Positions 33,931 to 42,519 of a DNA stretch of 64,000 bases are shown piece by piece. The notes under the pieces are model-generated. The model was not told the DNA's origin. It saw nothing but the letters and a program-made list of their open reading frames with translations, and made no database searches. Source of the DNA: Planotetraspora phitsanulokensis (GTDB lineage: Bacteria > Actinomycetota > Actinomycetes > Streptosporangiales > Streptosporangiaceae); the NCBI RefSeq assembly GCF_016863295.1, contig NZ_BOOP01000018.1, forward strand, positions 186,001 through 250,000, in the 5' to 3' direction. Within the stretch, counting starts at the first letter, position 1; each line of letters starts with the position of its first letter. A program made the translations under genes and the position numbers.

Positions 33931-34491
33931 GTGACCGTCATCGATCTTCAGATTCCGGGATACGTGGCCGGCACCTGGGTCATCGACCCAGTCCACTCCC
34001 ACGTCGGCTTCGTCATCAAGCACATGATGGTGAGCAAGGTGCGGGGCCACTTCGGCACGTTCACCGGAGAGATCACCACCGCCCCGAACCCACTAGGCTC
34101 GCGGGTCACCGCCTCGATCGACGCGACCTCGATCGACACGAACAACTCGATGCGTGACGACCACATCCGCTCCGCGGACTTCTTCGACGTGCCGAACCAC
34201 CCCACGTTCGAATTCGTCTCGACGGGCGTCCGGTTCGAGGGCGGCGAGTTCTTCATCGACGGCGATCTGACCATCCGCGGCGTCACCCGGCCGGTGTCCC
34301 TGGCCGCCGAGACACCGGAGTTCGGCCCGACACCCGAGGGCGGCACCAAGGCCGGCTTCTCCGCGACCACCGAGATCAAGCGCGCCGACTTCGGCATCGA
34401 CTACAACGGCCCGATCCCCGGCGGTGGCACCATCATCGCGGACAAGGTGCAGATCGTCCTCGAGATCGAGGCGGACCTGCAGCCTGCCTGA
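33931..34491 (+). CDS. YceI-family protein
   Basis: A 186-residue lipocalin-like beta-barrel of the YceI family, which binds polyisoprenoid or other long hydrophobic molecules. Typical motifs are GTWVIDPVHSHVGFVIKHMMVSKVRGHF, MRDDHIRSADFFDVPNHPTFEF and the C-terminal VQIVLEIEADL. There is no signal peptide, so it is cytoplasmic. AAGGAG lies six bases before the GTG. It is the obvious target of the divergent HxlR regulator; HxlR/YceI pairs are common in actinobacteria. Confidence 0.92.
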   Translation: MTVIDLQIPGYVAGTWVIDPVHSHVGFVIKHMMVSKVRGHFGTFTGEITTAPNPLGSRVTASIDATSIDTNNSMRDDHIRSADFFDVPNHPTFEFVSTGVRFEGGEFFIDGDLTIRGVTRPVSLAAETPEFGPTPEGGTKAGFSATTEIKRADFGIDYNGPIPGGGTIIADKVQIVLEIEADLQPA

Positions 34492-34635
34492 GCCGCCCAG
34501 GGAACGTCCATTGGGTACACCCACGGCTCAACCCAGTGAGGCCTTCACCGCAGCCGGTCTCCCAGCGGGTCCGCACGCCGCACTGGGTGATCGCACGGAT
34601 GCAGCCGCCCGCCGAGGCGGCGCCGTACAGCACGA

Positions 34636-34869
34636 TCAGCGCCAGCCCAAGAGGGAGGCCGCGCCGTCGGGGACGTAGCCGTCGGATCCGGCCTCGCCGA
34701 TCCACAGGATCTCGTCGTACTCGGCGAGCGGGCCGACCGTGTACCCCATGGGCATGCGCGGCTGGATGGCGAATCTCACCTCGAGATCCGAGTCGTACCG
34801 TTCCAGCGCCTCGATGAGATCCCCCACGGTGTGGATGCCCTGCGTCTTTCCACGCCTGTGCCTGCCCAT
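34636..34869 (-). CDS. Small hypothetical protein
   Basis: A 77-residue protein with a basic start (MGRHRRGKTQ) and an ordered core TVGDLIEALERYDSDLEVRFAIQPRMPMGYTVG. It has no membrane segment. ATG 34869 is chosen because GGAG lies five bases upstream; the open frame continues to 35010 without another ribosome site. Similar small proteins occur widely in streptomycete-type genomes, but I cannot name a function. It is divergent from the MerR-type gene. Confidence 0.75.
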   Translation of the reverse strand: MGRHRRGKTQGIHTVGDLIEALERYDSDLEVRFAIQPRMPMGYTVGPLAEYDEILWIGEAGSDGYVPDGAASLLGWR

Positions 34870-35018
34870 GGGTTCTCCGCGCGTTTCTCCGGTGTCCTCG
34901 ATCGGCCGGTGCCCGGATCGACCGGTGCTCAGATCAAAGGAGTAGACGGAGCGTAGCCCATCGGCCGCGAGAGTGACCATGGTTACCGAAGGCGCATCGG
35001 CCACCCCCACACCAAGGC

Positions 35019-35037
35019 TGGATAGTTGAACTATCCA
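35019..35037. promoter_or_regulatory. Perfect 9-1-9 palindrome before MerR-type gene
   Basis: TGGATAGTTGAACTATCCA is fully symmetric about its central base and ends 13 bases before the ATG of the MerR-family gene. Long dyads within the promoter are characteristic of MerR proteins, so autoregulation is likely. Confidence 0.75.
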
Positions 35038-35050
35038 CTAGGATCTCCCC

Positions 35051-35683
35051 ATGCGGATCTCCCAGCTGAGCACCGAATCCGGGGTTCCCATCCCGACGAT
35101 CAAGTATTACCTGCGGGAGGGACTCCTCCCCCAGGGCGAGCAGACGTCGGCCACCCGCGCGGAGTACGGCCCCGCCCACCTGCGCAGGCTGCGTCTCATC
35201 CGCGCGCTCCTCGAGGTGGGACGGGTTCCGGTCGCGGCGATACGCACAGTGATCGAGGCGGTCGAGGACGAGCGGACCGATGTCCACACCATGCTGGGGA
35301 CCGCCCACTACGCGCTCGCCTCCCGGCCAGAGCCGCACGCCGACGATGAGGAGTGGACGCGGGCGCGCGAGGCCGTCGACCGGTTGATCGCGGATCTCGG
35401 ATGGCGGGTCAGCCCGCTCGCGCCGGGCCGCGACGAGCTCACGCAGACCCTTGTCACCCTCGCGCGCCTGGGCATGCCCGCCACGGACGCCGACCTGCTC
35501 GTCTACGCCAGGACGGCCATGAGCCTGGCCCACGACCACGAGATGGCCAAGATCCCCTTCGACGGGCCGCGCGACGTCGCGGTGGAGACACTGGTGATCT
35601 GCACCGTCATGTACGGCAAGGCCTTCGACGTCTTCCGCCGCCTCGCACAGGAGTCGGAGTCCGCCAGGATCCTGGAGGCGTGA
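35051..35683 (+). CDS. MerR-family transcriptional regulator
   Basis: A 210-residue regulator with the MerR DNA-binding domain at residues 1-70 (MRISQLSTESGVPIPTIKYYLREGLLPQGEQTSATRAEYGPAHLRRLRLIRALLEVG). A C-terminal domain of about 130 residues follows, with no metal-binding Cys, so it probably senses an organic ligand or partner. AGGA precedes the ATG. It has no clear target gene beside it other than the divergent 77-residue protein. Confidence 0.92.
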   Translation: MRISQLSTESGVPIPTIKYYLREGLLPQGEQTSATRAEYGPAHLRRLRLIRALLEVGRVPVAAIRTVIEAVEDERTDVHTMLGTAHYALASRPEPHADDEEWTRAREAVDRLIADLGWRVSPLAPGRDELTQTLVTLARLGMPATDADLLVYARTAMSLAHDHEMAKIPFDGPRDVAVETLVICTVMYGKAFDVFRRLAQESESARILEA

Positions 35684-35780
35684 AGCCCGGCTGTTGCCGG
35701 CCGTGACGTTGTCGACAGTGGGAAGTCGGTGGCGAGCAGGTTCAGCAAGTGATGCCGGAAACGCGCCTGGGTTGTGAGTG

Positions 35781-36749
35781 TTACCGGCGGTGCGAGGTGA
35801 TGTCTCCGTCGCGGCGACGTGGGGTCGCCACCCAGGATGGGAGCCATGTCGTCTCGGGGAGGGGGGCCAGGCTTCCGAAGTGGTTGATGATCGCCCGTAG
35901 TCCTGGGTGCGGATTCGCCCTGGGGAGGATGAGCGAGATCGGGTAGGCGATCGTCGGGTTCACGATCGGGATGCGGCGCAGGTCGTAGCTCGTCGGCCAG
36001 ACGTACCGGTCCCGCGAGCCGACGAGCGTGGCCACGTCTGCGGAGTCCGCGAGGGTGTCGAGGAGTACCTCGTTGCCGAAGTTCGGGCCGGCGGCGTCGA
36101 CGCGGAGATCGAATTCGGTGGTGAGCTGATCGTAGAACTCGGCCCATTCGCTTCGCGGCGCGATGCCCGGCACCCAGATCCGGTGCCGGCGCAGTTGGGC
36201 CGGCGTCAGTGCTCGTGCGGAGGCGAGTGGATGGCGGGGGCCGACGACGAGTTCCAGCGGAGAGTCGAACGCGCGGATCATCTGTAGGTCGCGCGGCAGC
36301 GCGGCGGGGTCGGTGATCGTGCGGAACGTGGCGTCGACGTCGCCTGCTTGGACGGCGGCGACCGCCGCGCGCGGGTCGTCGACCCTGAGGGTCACCACGT
36401 CGAGCTCGATTCCGGGATGCGACCGCCAATAGTCGTGCAGGATCACGGCCTGCGCGGATCGGAGGCCGAGAACGTCGATCCGAAGGGCCCGCGAGCCCGG
36501 TCTGATCGCGGTGATGGCGCGATCGACACCCGCGACGATGTCCCGGGCGTGCGGGAGGAACGCCTGTCCGTCGAGCGTGAGCTCGACCCCTCGGGCGGTG
36601 CGGGTGAACAGGCGCACGCCGACTTCGCGCTCGAGGGCGGCGATCCGCTTGGAGACGGCCTGCTGCGTCACGCCGAGCTCGTCCGCCGCCTGTTGCAGTT
36701 GTCCGAGCTCGGCGGCGCGGACGAACGATCGCACCGCCTCGGTATCCAC
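35781..36749 (-). CDS. LysR-family regulator
   Basis: A 322-residue LysR protein. The HTH is at residues 1-60 (MDTEAVRSFVRAAELGQLQQAADELGVTQQAVSKRIAALEREVGVRLF) and the periplasmic-binding-like effector domain runs from about 90 (LRIDVLGLRSAQAVILHDYWRSHPGIELDV). It is divergent from an MFS exporter, which it should control. The gene and its partner use visibly more AT-ending codons than flanking genes and end at a transposase relic, both signs of transfer. Confidence 0.92.
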   Translation of the reverse strand: MDTEAVRSFVRAAELGQLQQAADELGVTQQAVSKRIAALEREVGVRLFTRTARGVELTLDGQAFLPHARDIVAGVDRAITAIRPGSRALRIDVLGLRSAQAVILHDYWRSHPGIELDVVTLRVDDPRAAVAAVQAGDVDATFRTITDPAALPRDLQMIRAFDSPLELVVGPRHPLASARALTPAQLRRHRIWVPGIAPRSEWAEFYDQLTTEFDLRVDAAGPNFGNEVLLDTLADSADVATLVGSRDRYVWPTSYDLRRIPIVNPTIAYPISLILPRANPHPGLRAIINHFGSLAPLPETTWLPSWVATPRRRDGDITSHRR

Positions 36750-36768
36750 TGATCCAGCCTATGGGTGC

Positions 36769-36779
36769 CCAACTGTTGG
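36769..36779. promoter_or_regulatory. Short palindrome in lysR-MFS spacer
   Basis: CCAAC-T-GTTGG is a perfect 5-1-5 repeat 19 bases upstream of the lysR start. It is a plausible part of a LysR recognition site, although short. Confidence 0.4.
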
Positions 36780-36871
36780 TTGTGGCGCACCGGGCAGCCG
36801 GTTGTTTGATCGCGCTCCGAGCTGGCTGGTGTGATTCACCGACCTGAACATCGGTTGTCGCAAGGAGTCGC

Positions 36872-38119
36872 ATGCGCGCGCAGTTGGGACGCGGTTTCGG
36901 TTGGCTGTGGTCGGCCTACGCGGTGAGCACTTACGGCACGTGGATCGCTTTCGGAGCGTTCCCGCTGATCGCGGTGCGCGTGCTGCACTCGCCGGCATTC
37001 GCCGTCTCGCTCCTGGAGGCCGCCGGCCTCGCCGTCGCGGCGGTCGTCGCGGTCCCGCTCGGTCCGTGGATAGAACACCGGGCCAAACGCCCGGTGATGA
37101 TCGGGATGGACCTGATCCGCTTCCTCGCCATGGCGAGCGTTCCGATCGCGTACCTCCTCGGGCTGCTGTCCTACGGCCAACTCCTCGTCGTCTCGGTCAT
37201 CTCGGGAACCGCGAGCATCGTGTTCACCGCCGCCTCCGGCGCGTATCTGAAGCACCTCGTCCGCGGCGATCGTCTCCTTACCGCGAGCGGGAGATTCGAA
37301 GGCACGACCTGGGTGGCCACCGCGGCAGGACCGCCGCTCGGCGGCGCGCTCATCGGGCTGCTCGGCCCGGTCGTCACCGTTGCGGCGGATGCCCTCAGCT
37401 ACCTGCTCTCCGCGCTCGCGGTCCGCCACATCCGCGGAGCCGATGTCGCGGTATTTCGCGACCCTGCGACCAGGTTGCGCGCCGCCGACTTTCTGGCCGG
37501 TTGGCGGTGCATCTTCCACGACCGGGTGATGCGGCGCCTGTTCCTCAACCAGATGACCGTCAACGGCCTGATCATGGCCACCGGCCCGCTCCTGGCCGTC
37601 CTCCTTCTCGGCCAGTACCACTTCCCGGCCTGGCAATACGGTCTCGCCTTCGGCATCCCGGCACTCGGAGGCTTCGTCGGCGCCCGCCTGTCCGCGCGCT
37701 TCGCCTCCCGCTACGGGCGGCACCGCGTCATGATCGTCACCGGCTGGCTGCGCTCGATCTTCCCGCTCGGCCTCGCCTTCACCCGTCCCGGCACCCCCGG
37801 CCTTATCACCGTGATCATCGTGGAGGGCCTGCTGATCGTCTGCATGGGCGTTTTCAACCCCGTCAGCGCGACAGAACGCCTGCAACGCGCTCCCGCCGAT
37901 CACACCGCCCAAGTCCTCAGCGCATGGAGCATCAGCAGCAAACTCGCCCAGGCCACCCTCATGGTGATCTGGGGCGTGATCGCGACACTCACCGGCCCCC
38001 TTGCCGCGATCACCATCTCCGGCATCCTCCTGCTCGGCACACCCCTCCTGCTGCCCAGGCAGGCGCACGTGCCCGACCCGGTGGCAGCACCACCGTTCGA
38101 AGACGTCCGATCCGCATGA
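36872..38119 (+). CDS. MFS transporter
   Basis: A 415-residue major facilitator with about 12 membrane segments. It begins WLWSAYAVSTYGTWIAFGAFPLIA and carries the loop between segments 2 and 3 as GPWIEHRAKRPVMIGMDLIRF, the form seen in the Bcr/CmlA- and enterobactin-exporter-like branch (EntS/MFS_3). Efflux of a small molecule is likely. AAGGAG sits four bases before the ATG. It is divergent from lysR. Its stop overlaps the ATG of an IS481 transposase remnant, marking the edge of the transferred block. Confidence 0.9.
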   Translation: MRAQLGRGFGWLWSAYAVSTYGTWIAFGAFPLIAVRVLHSPAFAVSLLEAAGLAVAAVVAVPLGPWIEHRAKRPVMIGMDLIRFLAMASVPIAYLLGLLSYGQLLVVSVISGTASIVFTAASGAYLKHLVRGDRLLTASGRFEGTTWVATAAGPPLGGALIGLLGPVVTVAADALSYLLSALAVRHIRGADVAVFRDPATRLRAADFLAGWRCIFHDRVMRRLFLNQMTVNGLIMATGPLLAVLLLGQYHFPAWQYGLAFGIPALGGFVGARLSARFASRYGRHRVMIVTGWLRSIFPLGLAFTRPGTPGLITVIIVEGLLIVCMGVFNPVSATERLQRAPADHTAQVLSAWSISSKLAQATLMVIWGVIATLTGPLAAITISGILLLGTPLLLPRQAHVPDPVAAPPFEDVRSA

Positions 38120-38270
38120 CTCACCGCAATGCCCCGCTCACACCTGAAGGCAGGCGCCGACTCGTCGAGCGCCGCCAAACAGGTGGAACCTGCACTACGA
38201 CTACCACCGGCCCCACGGCGCACACGGTGGCCAGCCGCCCGCCTCACAACTCGACTCAGGCGTCAATAAC
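38116..38270 (+). pseudogene. IS481-family transposase relic (internal deletion)
   Basis: Directly after the MFS gene a frame begins MTHRNAPLTPEGRRRLVER, the usual start of an IS481-family transposase. After about 22 residues the sequence jumps, in another frame, to WNLHYDYHRPHGAHGGQPP and ASQLDSGVNNVL (38184-38260), which is the usual C-terminal end of the same family. The whole DDE catalytic core of roughly 250 residues is missing. The remnant is therefore an inactive scar joining the two ends. No intact terminal repeats were identified. Confidence 0.8.
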
Positions 38271-38286
38271 GTTCTGACTCCGACAC

Positions 38287-38865
38287 CTAGCGCGGGCAGA
38301 GCCCGGCCATGAGCGTCGCGACGAAGCCGGGCGCCGCGTCGCCGGGCCCCAGATCGACGAGGCTGGTGAGAACGGCCCGGTGGAAGCACGCGCCCATGAG
38401 CATCGCCGCCGCCGCGTCCGGGTCCGCGCCCGTGCCGACCCTGCCGATCTTCTGCTCCTCCCGCAGATACGTCCCCAGCAGCATGATGGGCAGGTGGGGG
38501 CCTCCGCCCGTCTCCGCGAGCATCGCGCGGAAGCTCTCCAGCAGGGACTTCTCCGCGAGCAGGCCCGCGCTCAACGGCAGCGACCTGCGGTAGAACGCGA
38601 TCGCCGCCCGGGCGAACTCCTCCAGGTTCTCCACCACGGTCGCGACGCCGACCTGCCCGCTCAGCCTGACCACGGCGGGCGTCAGCGCCGGCATGCGCTC
38701 GAGCAGCACCGCGAGGAAGAGGTCCTCCTTGCGGCTGAAGTGCTTGTAGAGGAGGGCCTCCGAGCAGCCCGCGGCCCGGGCGATCTCCCGGGTGGTCGCC
38801 CGGGCGAGGCCGAGCTCGTTGATGACCTGATCGGCCGCGGCGACGATGCGGTCGCGAGTGCCCAC
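38287..38865 (-). CDS. TetR-family regulator
   Basis: A 192-residue TetR protein with HTH TRDRIVAAADQVINELGLARATTREIARAAGCSEALLYKHFSRKEDLF in the first 55 residues. The start is GTG 38863-38865 preceded by GGAAGAG. It is divergent from an NAD(P)-binding oxidoreductase gene, and the space between holds an 18-base palindrome, so it most probably represses itself and that gene. Confidence 0.92.
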   Translation of the reverse strand: MGTRDRIVAAADQVINELGLARATTREIARAAGCSEALLYKHFSRKEDLFLAVLLERMPALTPAVVRLSGQVGVATVVENLEEFARAAIAFYRRSLPLSAGLLAEKSLLESFRAMLAETGGGPHLPIMLLGTYLREEQKIGRVGTGADPDAAAAMLMGACFHRAVLTSLVDLGPGDAAPGFVATLMAGLCPR

Positions 38866-38889
38866 GTATCGGCTCTTCCGGTGTTGACG

Positions 38890-38907
38890 GGTGAGTGAAC
38901 ACTCACC
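38890..38907. promoter_or_regulatory. TetR operator, with degenerate second copy
   Basis: GGTGAGTG-AA-CACTCACC is a perfect 8-2-8 inverted repeat. A second left half-site GGTGAGTG recurs at 38916-38923, followed by an imperfect right half, nearer the oxidoreductase gene. TATAGA at 38910-38915 between them could be a promoter -10 element. Confidence 0.75.
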
Positions 38908-38952
38908 ACTATAGAGGTGAGTGAGTGCTTACTTACGACCACTGGAGGAACA

Positions 38953-39588
38953 GTGCGCATCATCGTCTTCGGTGCCACCCGCGGCACTGGACGCCACTTC
39001 GTACGGCTCGCGCTCGCGAAGGGGCACGAGGTGGTCGCGGTCGCCAGGAGGCCGGAAGCGGTCACCGAGCGGCACCCGAACCTCTCCGTCCGGCAGGGCG
39101 ACGTGCTCGCGCCGGAGACGCTCCACGTCAAGGGAGCGGACGCCGTCGTCTTCCTCGCGGGGCCGAGCGAGTCCGGGCCCACGCGGCTCTACTCACAGGG
39201 AGGCCGCAACGTCATGGACGCCATGGCCGGCCAGCCGGACGGAGAAGGCGTCCGGCGGCTGGTGGTGGTGACCAACGCGCTCGGCGACAACCCGTCGGCC
39301 GCGCCCCTGCAGCGCCTGCTGACCCGGATGGTGCGGGCGACCGTGCTGCGTCACGTCCATCGTGACGCCCGCCTGCTCGAACGGGAGATCCGCGGCCGCG
39401 ACCTGGACTGGACGGTGGTCCAGCCCCCGCGCCTGACCGACAGGGCGGCCACGGGCGTCTACCGCACGGCCGTGGGCGACTGCGTCCGGGGCGGGCTGAC
39501 CATCTCCAGGGAGGACCTCGCCGACTACGTGCTCGCGGCCGTCACCGCGCCCGAGACGATCAGGGCGACGGTCGGGATCGCGTACTGA
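38953..39588 (+). CDS. NAD(P)-binding oxidoreductase (atypical SDR, NmrA/BVR-like)
   Basis: A 211-residue Rossmann protein beginning VRIIVFGATRGTGRHFVRLALAKGHEVVAVARRPE, the GxxGxxG cofactor motif of atypical SDRs, then VVVTNALGD and DLDWTVVQPPRLTD. It lacks the YxxxK of classical SDRs, as in NmrA- or biliverdin-reductase-like members, so it may be a redox sensor or a flavin/quinone-type reductase. The start is GTG 38953 with GGAGG four bases upstream. The divergent TetR gene is its likely repressor. Confidence 0.9.
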   Translation: MRIIVFGATRGTGRHFVRLALAKGHEVVAVARRPEAVTERHPNLSVRQGDVLAPETLHVKGADAVVFLAGPSESGPTRLYSQGGRNVMDAMAGQPDGEGVRRLVVVTNALGDNPSAAPLQRLLTRMVRATVLRHVHRDARLLEREIRGRDLDWTVVQPPRLTDRAATGVYRTAVGDCVRGGLTISREDLADYVLAAVTAPETIRATVGIAY

Positions 39589-39717
39589 ACGCCGCTGCTC
39601 CGGCGGCCGCGTTCCCGCGGAAGGGCGTCAGGACTACATCCATGCGGTGACATTATGCTCCGGTGACAATCCGCCTTTCGGGTGAGACCTTGGTTCAGGG
39701 CTATCCGAAGGGGCCGC

Positions 39718-41655
39718 ATGAACGCCTGGTCGGTTCCCGGATACCGGGAAGTGCGAGAGCTCGGCGCCGGTGGTGCCGGCAGGGTCGTGCTGGCGACCTA
39801 CTCGACCACCGGGGCCTACGTCGCGATCAAGTATCTGCATGACCGGCTGCGCGGCGACCCGCGTTTCCTGATGGGGTTCCGCCAGGAAGCCCGCATCATG
39901 GTCGAGCTGAACGACCCCGCCATCGTGCGGCTCTACGAGTACGTCGAGACGCGCGACGGCGCCGCGATCGTCATGGAGCTGGTCGACGGGGTCCCGCTGC
40001 GGCGGATCCTGAGCGAGCACGGCGCGACCAGCCCGGAGGCGGCGCTGGTGGTGCTCAAGGGCTCGCTGACCGGCCTGTCCCTCGCCCACGCGTCCGGCAT
40101 CGTGCACCGCGACTACAAGCCGGAGAACGTGCTCGTCCAGGCTGACGGGGCGAGCAAGCTGTCCGACTTCGGCATCGCCACGCCCAGCACGGAGCCCGGC
40201 ATGCCCGCGGGCACGCCTCCCTACATGGCGCCCGAGCAGTGGGACGACGGCGCGGTCAGCCCGGCCACCGACGTCTACGCCGCGACCTGCGTGTTCTTCG
40301 AGTGCCTCACCGGGCGCAAGCCGTACCGGGCCGATCACATCGCGCGGCTGCGCCACCTGCACAAGACGGCTCCGATCCCGGCCGAGGAGGTGCCGAGCGC
40401 GGTCCGTGGGCTGGTGTCGCGGGGTCTCGCCAAGAACCCGGCGGACCGGCCGCCGACCGCGGGAACGTTCCTCGGCGAGCTGGAGGACGCCGCGGTCGCG
40501 AGCTACGGACCCGACTGGGAGCAGCGTGGCCGCAGGCGGCTCGCGGAGCTGGCCACCCTCCTCGCTCTGGCGTTCCCCCTGGCCAAGCCGGCCGAGCCGG
40601 TCGAAGTGGCCACCTCGGTCGCCCGGACGGTGCTGACCGGCAGGCTCCGCTCGTTCGTGCCCCGGTTCGCCCTCGGCGGCGCTGTGCTGTCCGCGGTGGT
40701 CGTGGCCGCCCTCATCGCGGCGAACCGGCAGACCCCGGTGGCCGACGACTCGCCGATCGTGCCTCCCGTGCACGCGGAGGACGCCGGGCCGTCCGCCGAA
40801 CCATCGGCGACCACGTCATCTTCGCCGTCTCCGTCGCCGTCCCGCTCTCCGTCCCGCTCTCCCTCGCCCACCGGAACCGGCGCCTCGCCGGGCGATCCGC
40901 CGGCCGGCGCCCCCTCCGGCTCCACGTCCGCCTCTCCCACCGGGCAGCCGTCCTCACCGGGCGCCACGCCCCCGGGCACGCCGAAACCGGTGCGGCCAGA
41001 GGTGACGCGCCTCGGCATCACCGGATTCGACGGGCAGTCGGCGACGGTCCACGTGCGGGCGGCCAACGACAAGAAGGTCACGCTGACGGTCCGCTTCCTC
41101 GAGGGCACGGGGCCGGACGACCTCAAGCCCCTGCCCCCGCAGGTCATCCCCCTGGCGGGCGCGACCTCATATGACACGGGAGTGCAGCAGGCCTTCCCGA
41201 CCCCCGAGTGCGACACGACCGTCTACCGCCGGGTGGAGGCCGGGACCTCTCCCGCGGCGCCGGGCGGCACGCAGACGGATTCGGTGCGCGTCACAGGGGC
41301 GCCCTGTCCTCCTCCCCCGGTGGACAGCGTCAAGATCTCCGACTGGGACGGCACGGAGGTCGACGCCGACATCAGCACCGGCGGCCCCGGCCCCGTCCGC
41401 GTGACCGTCCAGTTCGGCCGGAACGGCGAAGTCGTCGACACGGTGACGCGGACGCTGCACGGGCGGACGGCCTACTCCTTCAGCGCGAGCGCCGACCTCG
41501 GCCCGGCCGACTGCCGGCGGAAGGTGACGGAGTACACCGCGGTGATCACGACCGAGCCGGGCGCCGCGAACGGCGCGCAACGCGCGTCGATCCGGAAGGT
41601 GTGCGTTCAGGAGTCCGGCCCGCCGACCAGGGGCGAGCCCGGCCTCCCGGCGTGA
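39718..41655 (+). CDS. Membrane Ser/Thr protein kinase (PknB-like)
   Basis: A 645-residue Hanks-type kinase. The kinase domain (about 1-265) has the Gly loop LGAGGAGRV, Lys38, HRDYKPENVL with Asp132 and DFG at 150-152. A juxtamembrane part precedes one membrane helix at about residues 317-338. Outside are a Ser/Pro-rich stalk (about 350-420) and two beta-rich repeats, each closed by a Cys pair region (PTPECDTTVYRR, GPADCRRKV). There are no PASTA repeats, so the ligand is not peptidoglycan by that route. ATG 39718 is preferred to an in-frame GTG at 39682. Confidence 0.93.
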   Translation: MNAWSVPGYREVRELGAGGAGRVVLATYSTTGAYVAIKYLHDRLRGDPRFLMGFRQEARIMVELNDPAIVRLYEYVETRDGAAIVMELVDGVPLRRILSEHGATSPEAALVVLKGSLTGLSLAHASGIVHRDYKPENVLVQADGASKLSDFGIATPSTEPGMPAGTPPYMAPEQWDDGAVSPATDVYAATCVFFECLTGRKPYRADHIARLRHLHKTAPIPAEEVPSAVRGLVSRGLAKNPADRPPTAGTFLGELEDAAVASYGPDWEQRGRRRLAELATLLALAFPLAKPAEPVEVATSVARTVLTGRLRSFVPRFALGGAVLSAVVVAALIAANRQTPVADDSPIVPPVHAEDAGPSAEPSATTSSSPSPSPSRSPSRSPSPTGTGASPGDPPAGAPSGSTSASPTGQPSSPGATPPGTPKPVRPEVTRLGITGFDGQSATVHVRAANDKKVTLTVRFLEGTGPDDLKPLPPQVIPLAGATSYDTGVQQAFPTPECDTTVYRRVEAGTSPAAPGGTQTDSVRVTGAPCPPPPVDSVKISDWDGTEVDADISTGGPGPVRVTVQFGRNGEVVDTVTRTLHGRTAYSFSASADLGPADCRRKVTEYTAVITTEPGAANGAQRASIRKVCVQESGPPTRGEPGLPA

Positions 41656-41685
41656 TCACACCAACGCGCCCGCGCCCGCGCCCGC

Positions 41686-42366
41686 CTAGGCGGGCGGCGC
41701 CGTCCTCGTCGGCGGCGGCCCGGTCACCGGCGCCGGCTCCTCACCGGGCTCGGCCGGTCGAATCCACATCTGCGGGGTGACGAACAGTCCCGTCGCCTCG
41801 ACCAGCGGCGTGCCGTCGGGAAGGGCGATCGAACCGTCCGCCCACGTCTTGCGTCCTTCGCTGCGGGTGACCGCGGCCGTGGCCACGACCCGCTCGCCGT
41901 ACGGCACCCGCCTCTTGTAGCGAATGGTCAGCGTGCCCGTCACGCCCCCTCGGCCGGAGGCGGCCACGGCGTCCCCCAGCAGGTGATCGAGGATCATCGC
42001 GCTGACGCCGCCGTGCACCCCGCTGGGCGGACCCTCGTGGGCGGGTCTGAAGTTCACATCCGCGCGGGAGCCGCCCTCCAGCGAGCGCTCGACCTCCAGG
42101 GGCAGGGCATGGGGGTTGCACGCGCCGGTGACGGCGTTGCCGAGATGCCGGAACGTTCCGTCAGGGGCGAACTCGTGCGGCAACGGGGTGTCGCGCCGGA
42201 CAGCCCGGAGACGCTCGGTGATGGCCACGAGCTCGGCGGTCACGGCCGCGATCTCGGTCTCGTCCACGTCGGTCAGCACGACCGCGTCCATCAGTTCCCT
42301 GGTCTGCTGGGACAACACCGCCAGGGCCGCCAGTTGCGCTTCCCCATTGGCGAGTTCGATCGTCAT
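41686..42366 (-). CDS. Hotdog-fold acyl-CoA thioesterase (PaaI/YiiD-like)
   Basis: A 226-residue protein with an N-terminal helical region and a C-terminal hotdog domain. The signature RPAHEGPPSGVHGGVSAMILDHLLGDAVA holds the HGG-x-Asp element of PaaI-type thioesterases and is followed by GTLTIRYKRRVPYGERVVATAAVTR. It would hydrolyse a CoA thioester in the cytoplasm. Eleven bases before its ATG lies a perfect KstR-type box, so steroid or lipid regulation is likely. The C-terminus is Pro-rich. Confidence 0.88.
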   Translation of the reverse strand: MTIELANGEAQLAALAVLSQQTRELMDAVVLTDVDETEIAAVTAELVAITERLRAVRRDTPLPHEFAPDGTFRHLGNAVTGACNPHALPLEVERSLEGGSRADVNFRPAHEGPPSGVHGGVSAMILDHLLGDAVAASGRGGVTGTLTIRYKRRVPYGERVVATAAVTRSEGRKTWADGSIALPDGTPLVEATGLFVTPQMWIRPAEPGEEPAPVTGPPPTRTAPPA

Positions 42367-42376
42367 GGCGCCGATT

Positions 42377-42392
42377 CTAGAACATGTTCTAG
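42377..42392. promoter_or_regulatory. KstR-type operator
   Basis: CTAGAACATGTTCTAG is a perfect 16-base palindrome containing TAGAACATGTTCTA, which fits the KstR consensus TnnAACnnGTTnnA at all fixed positions. It lies 10 bases upstream of the thioesterase ATG. The gene for KstR itself is not in the window. Confidence 0.8.
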
Positions 42393-42519
42393 CTCTACCT
42401 GGCCGGTTTGTTCATGTTTAGGTAGATAAATTTGACTTTGTCTAGATATAGCCCGTTTTGCGAAGGTAGCCTCCCACGTCACCGGAATTCCCTCGCAGAA
42501 CGGCAGGCCCATCCTTCGC

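Noticed and set aside
35690-35780. Second insertion-sequence end to the left of lysR
   Set aside because: The short frame here (TLTTQARFRHHLLNLLATDF) has a faintly transposon-like look but I cannot match it to any family.
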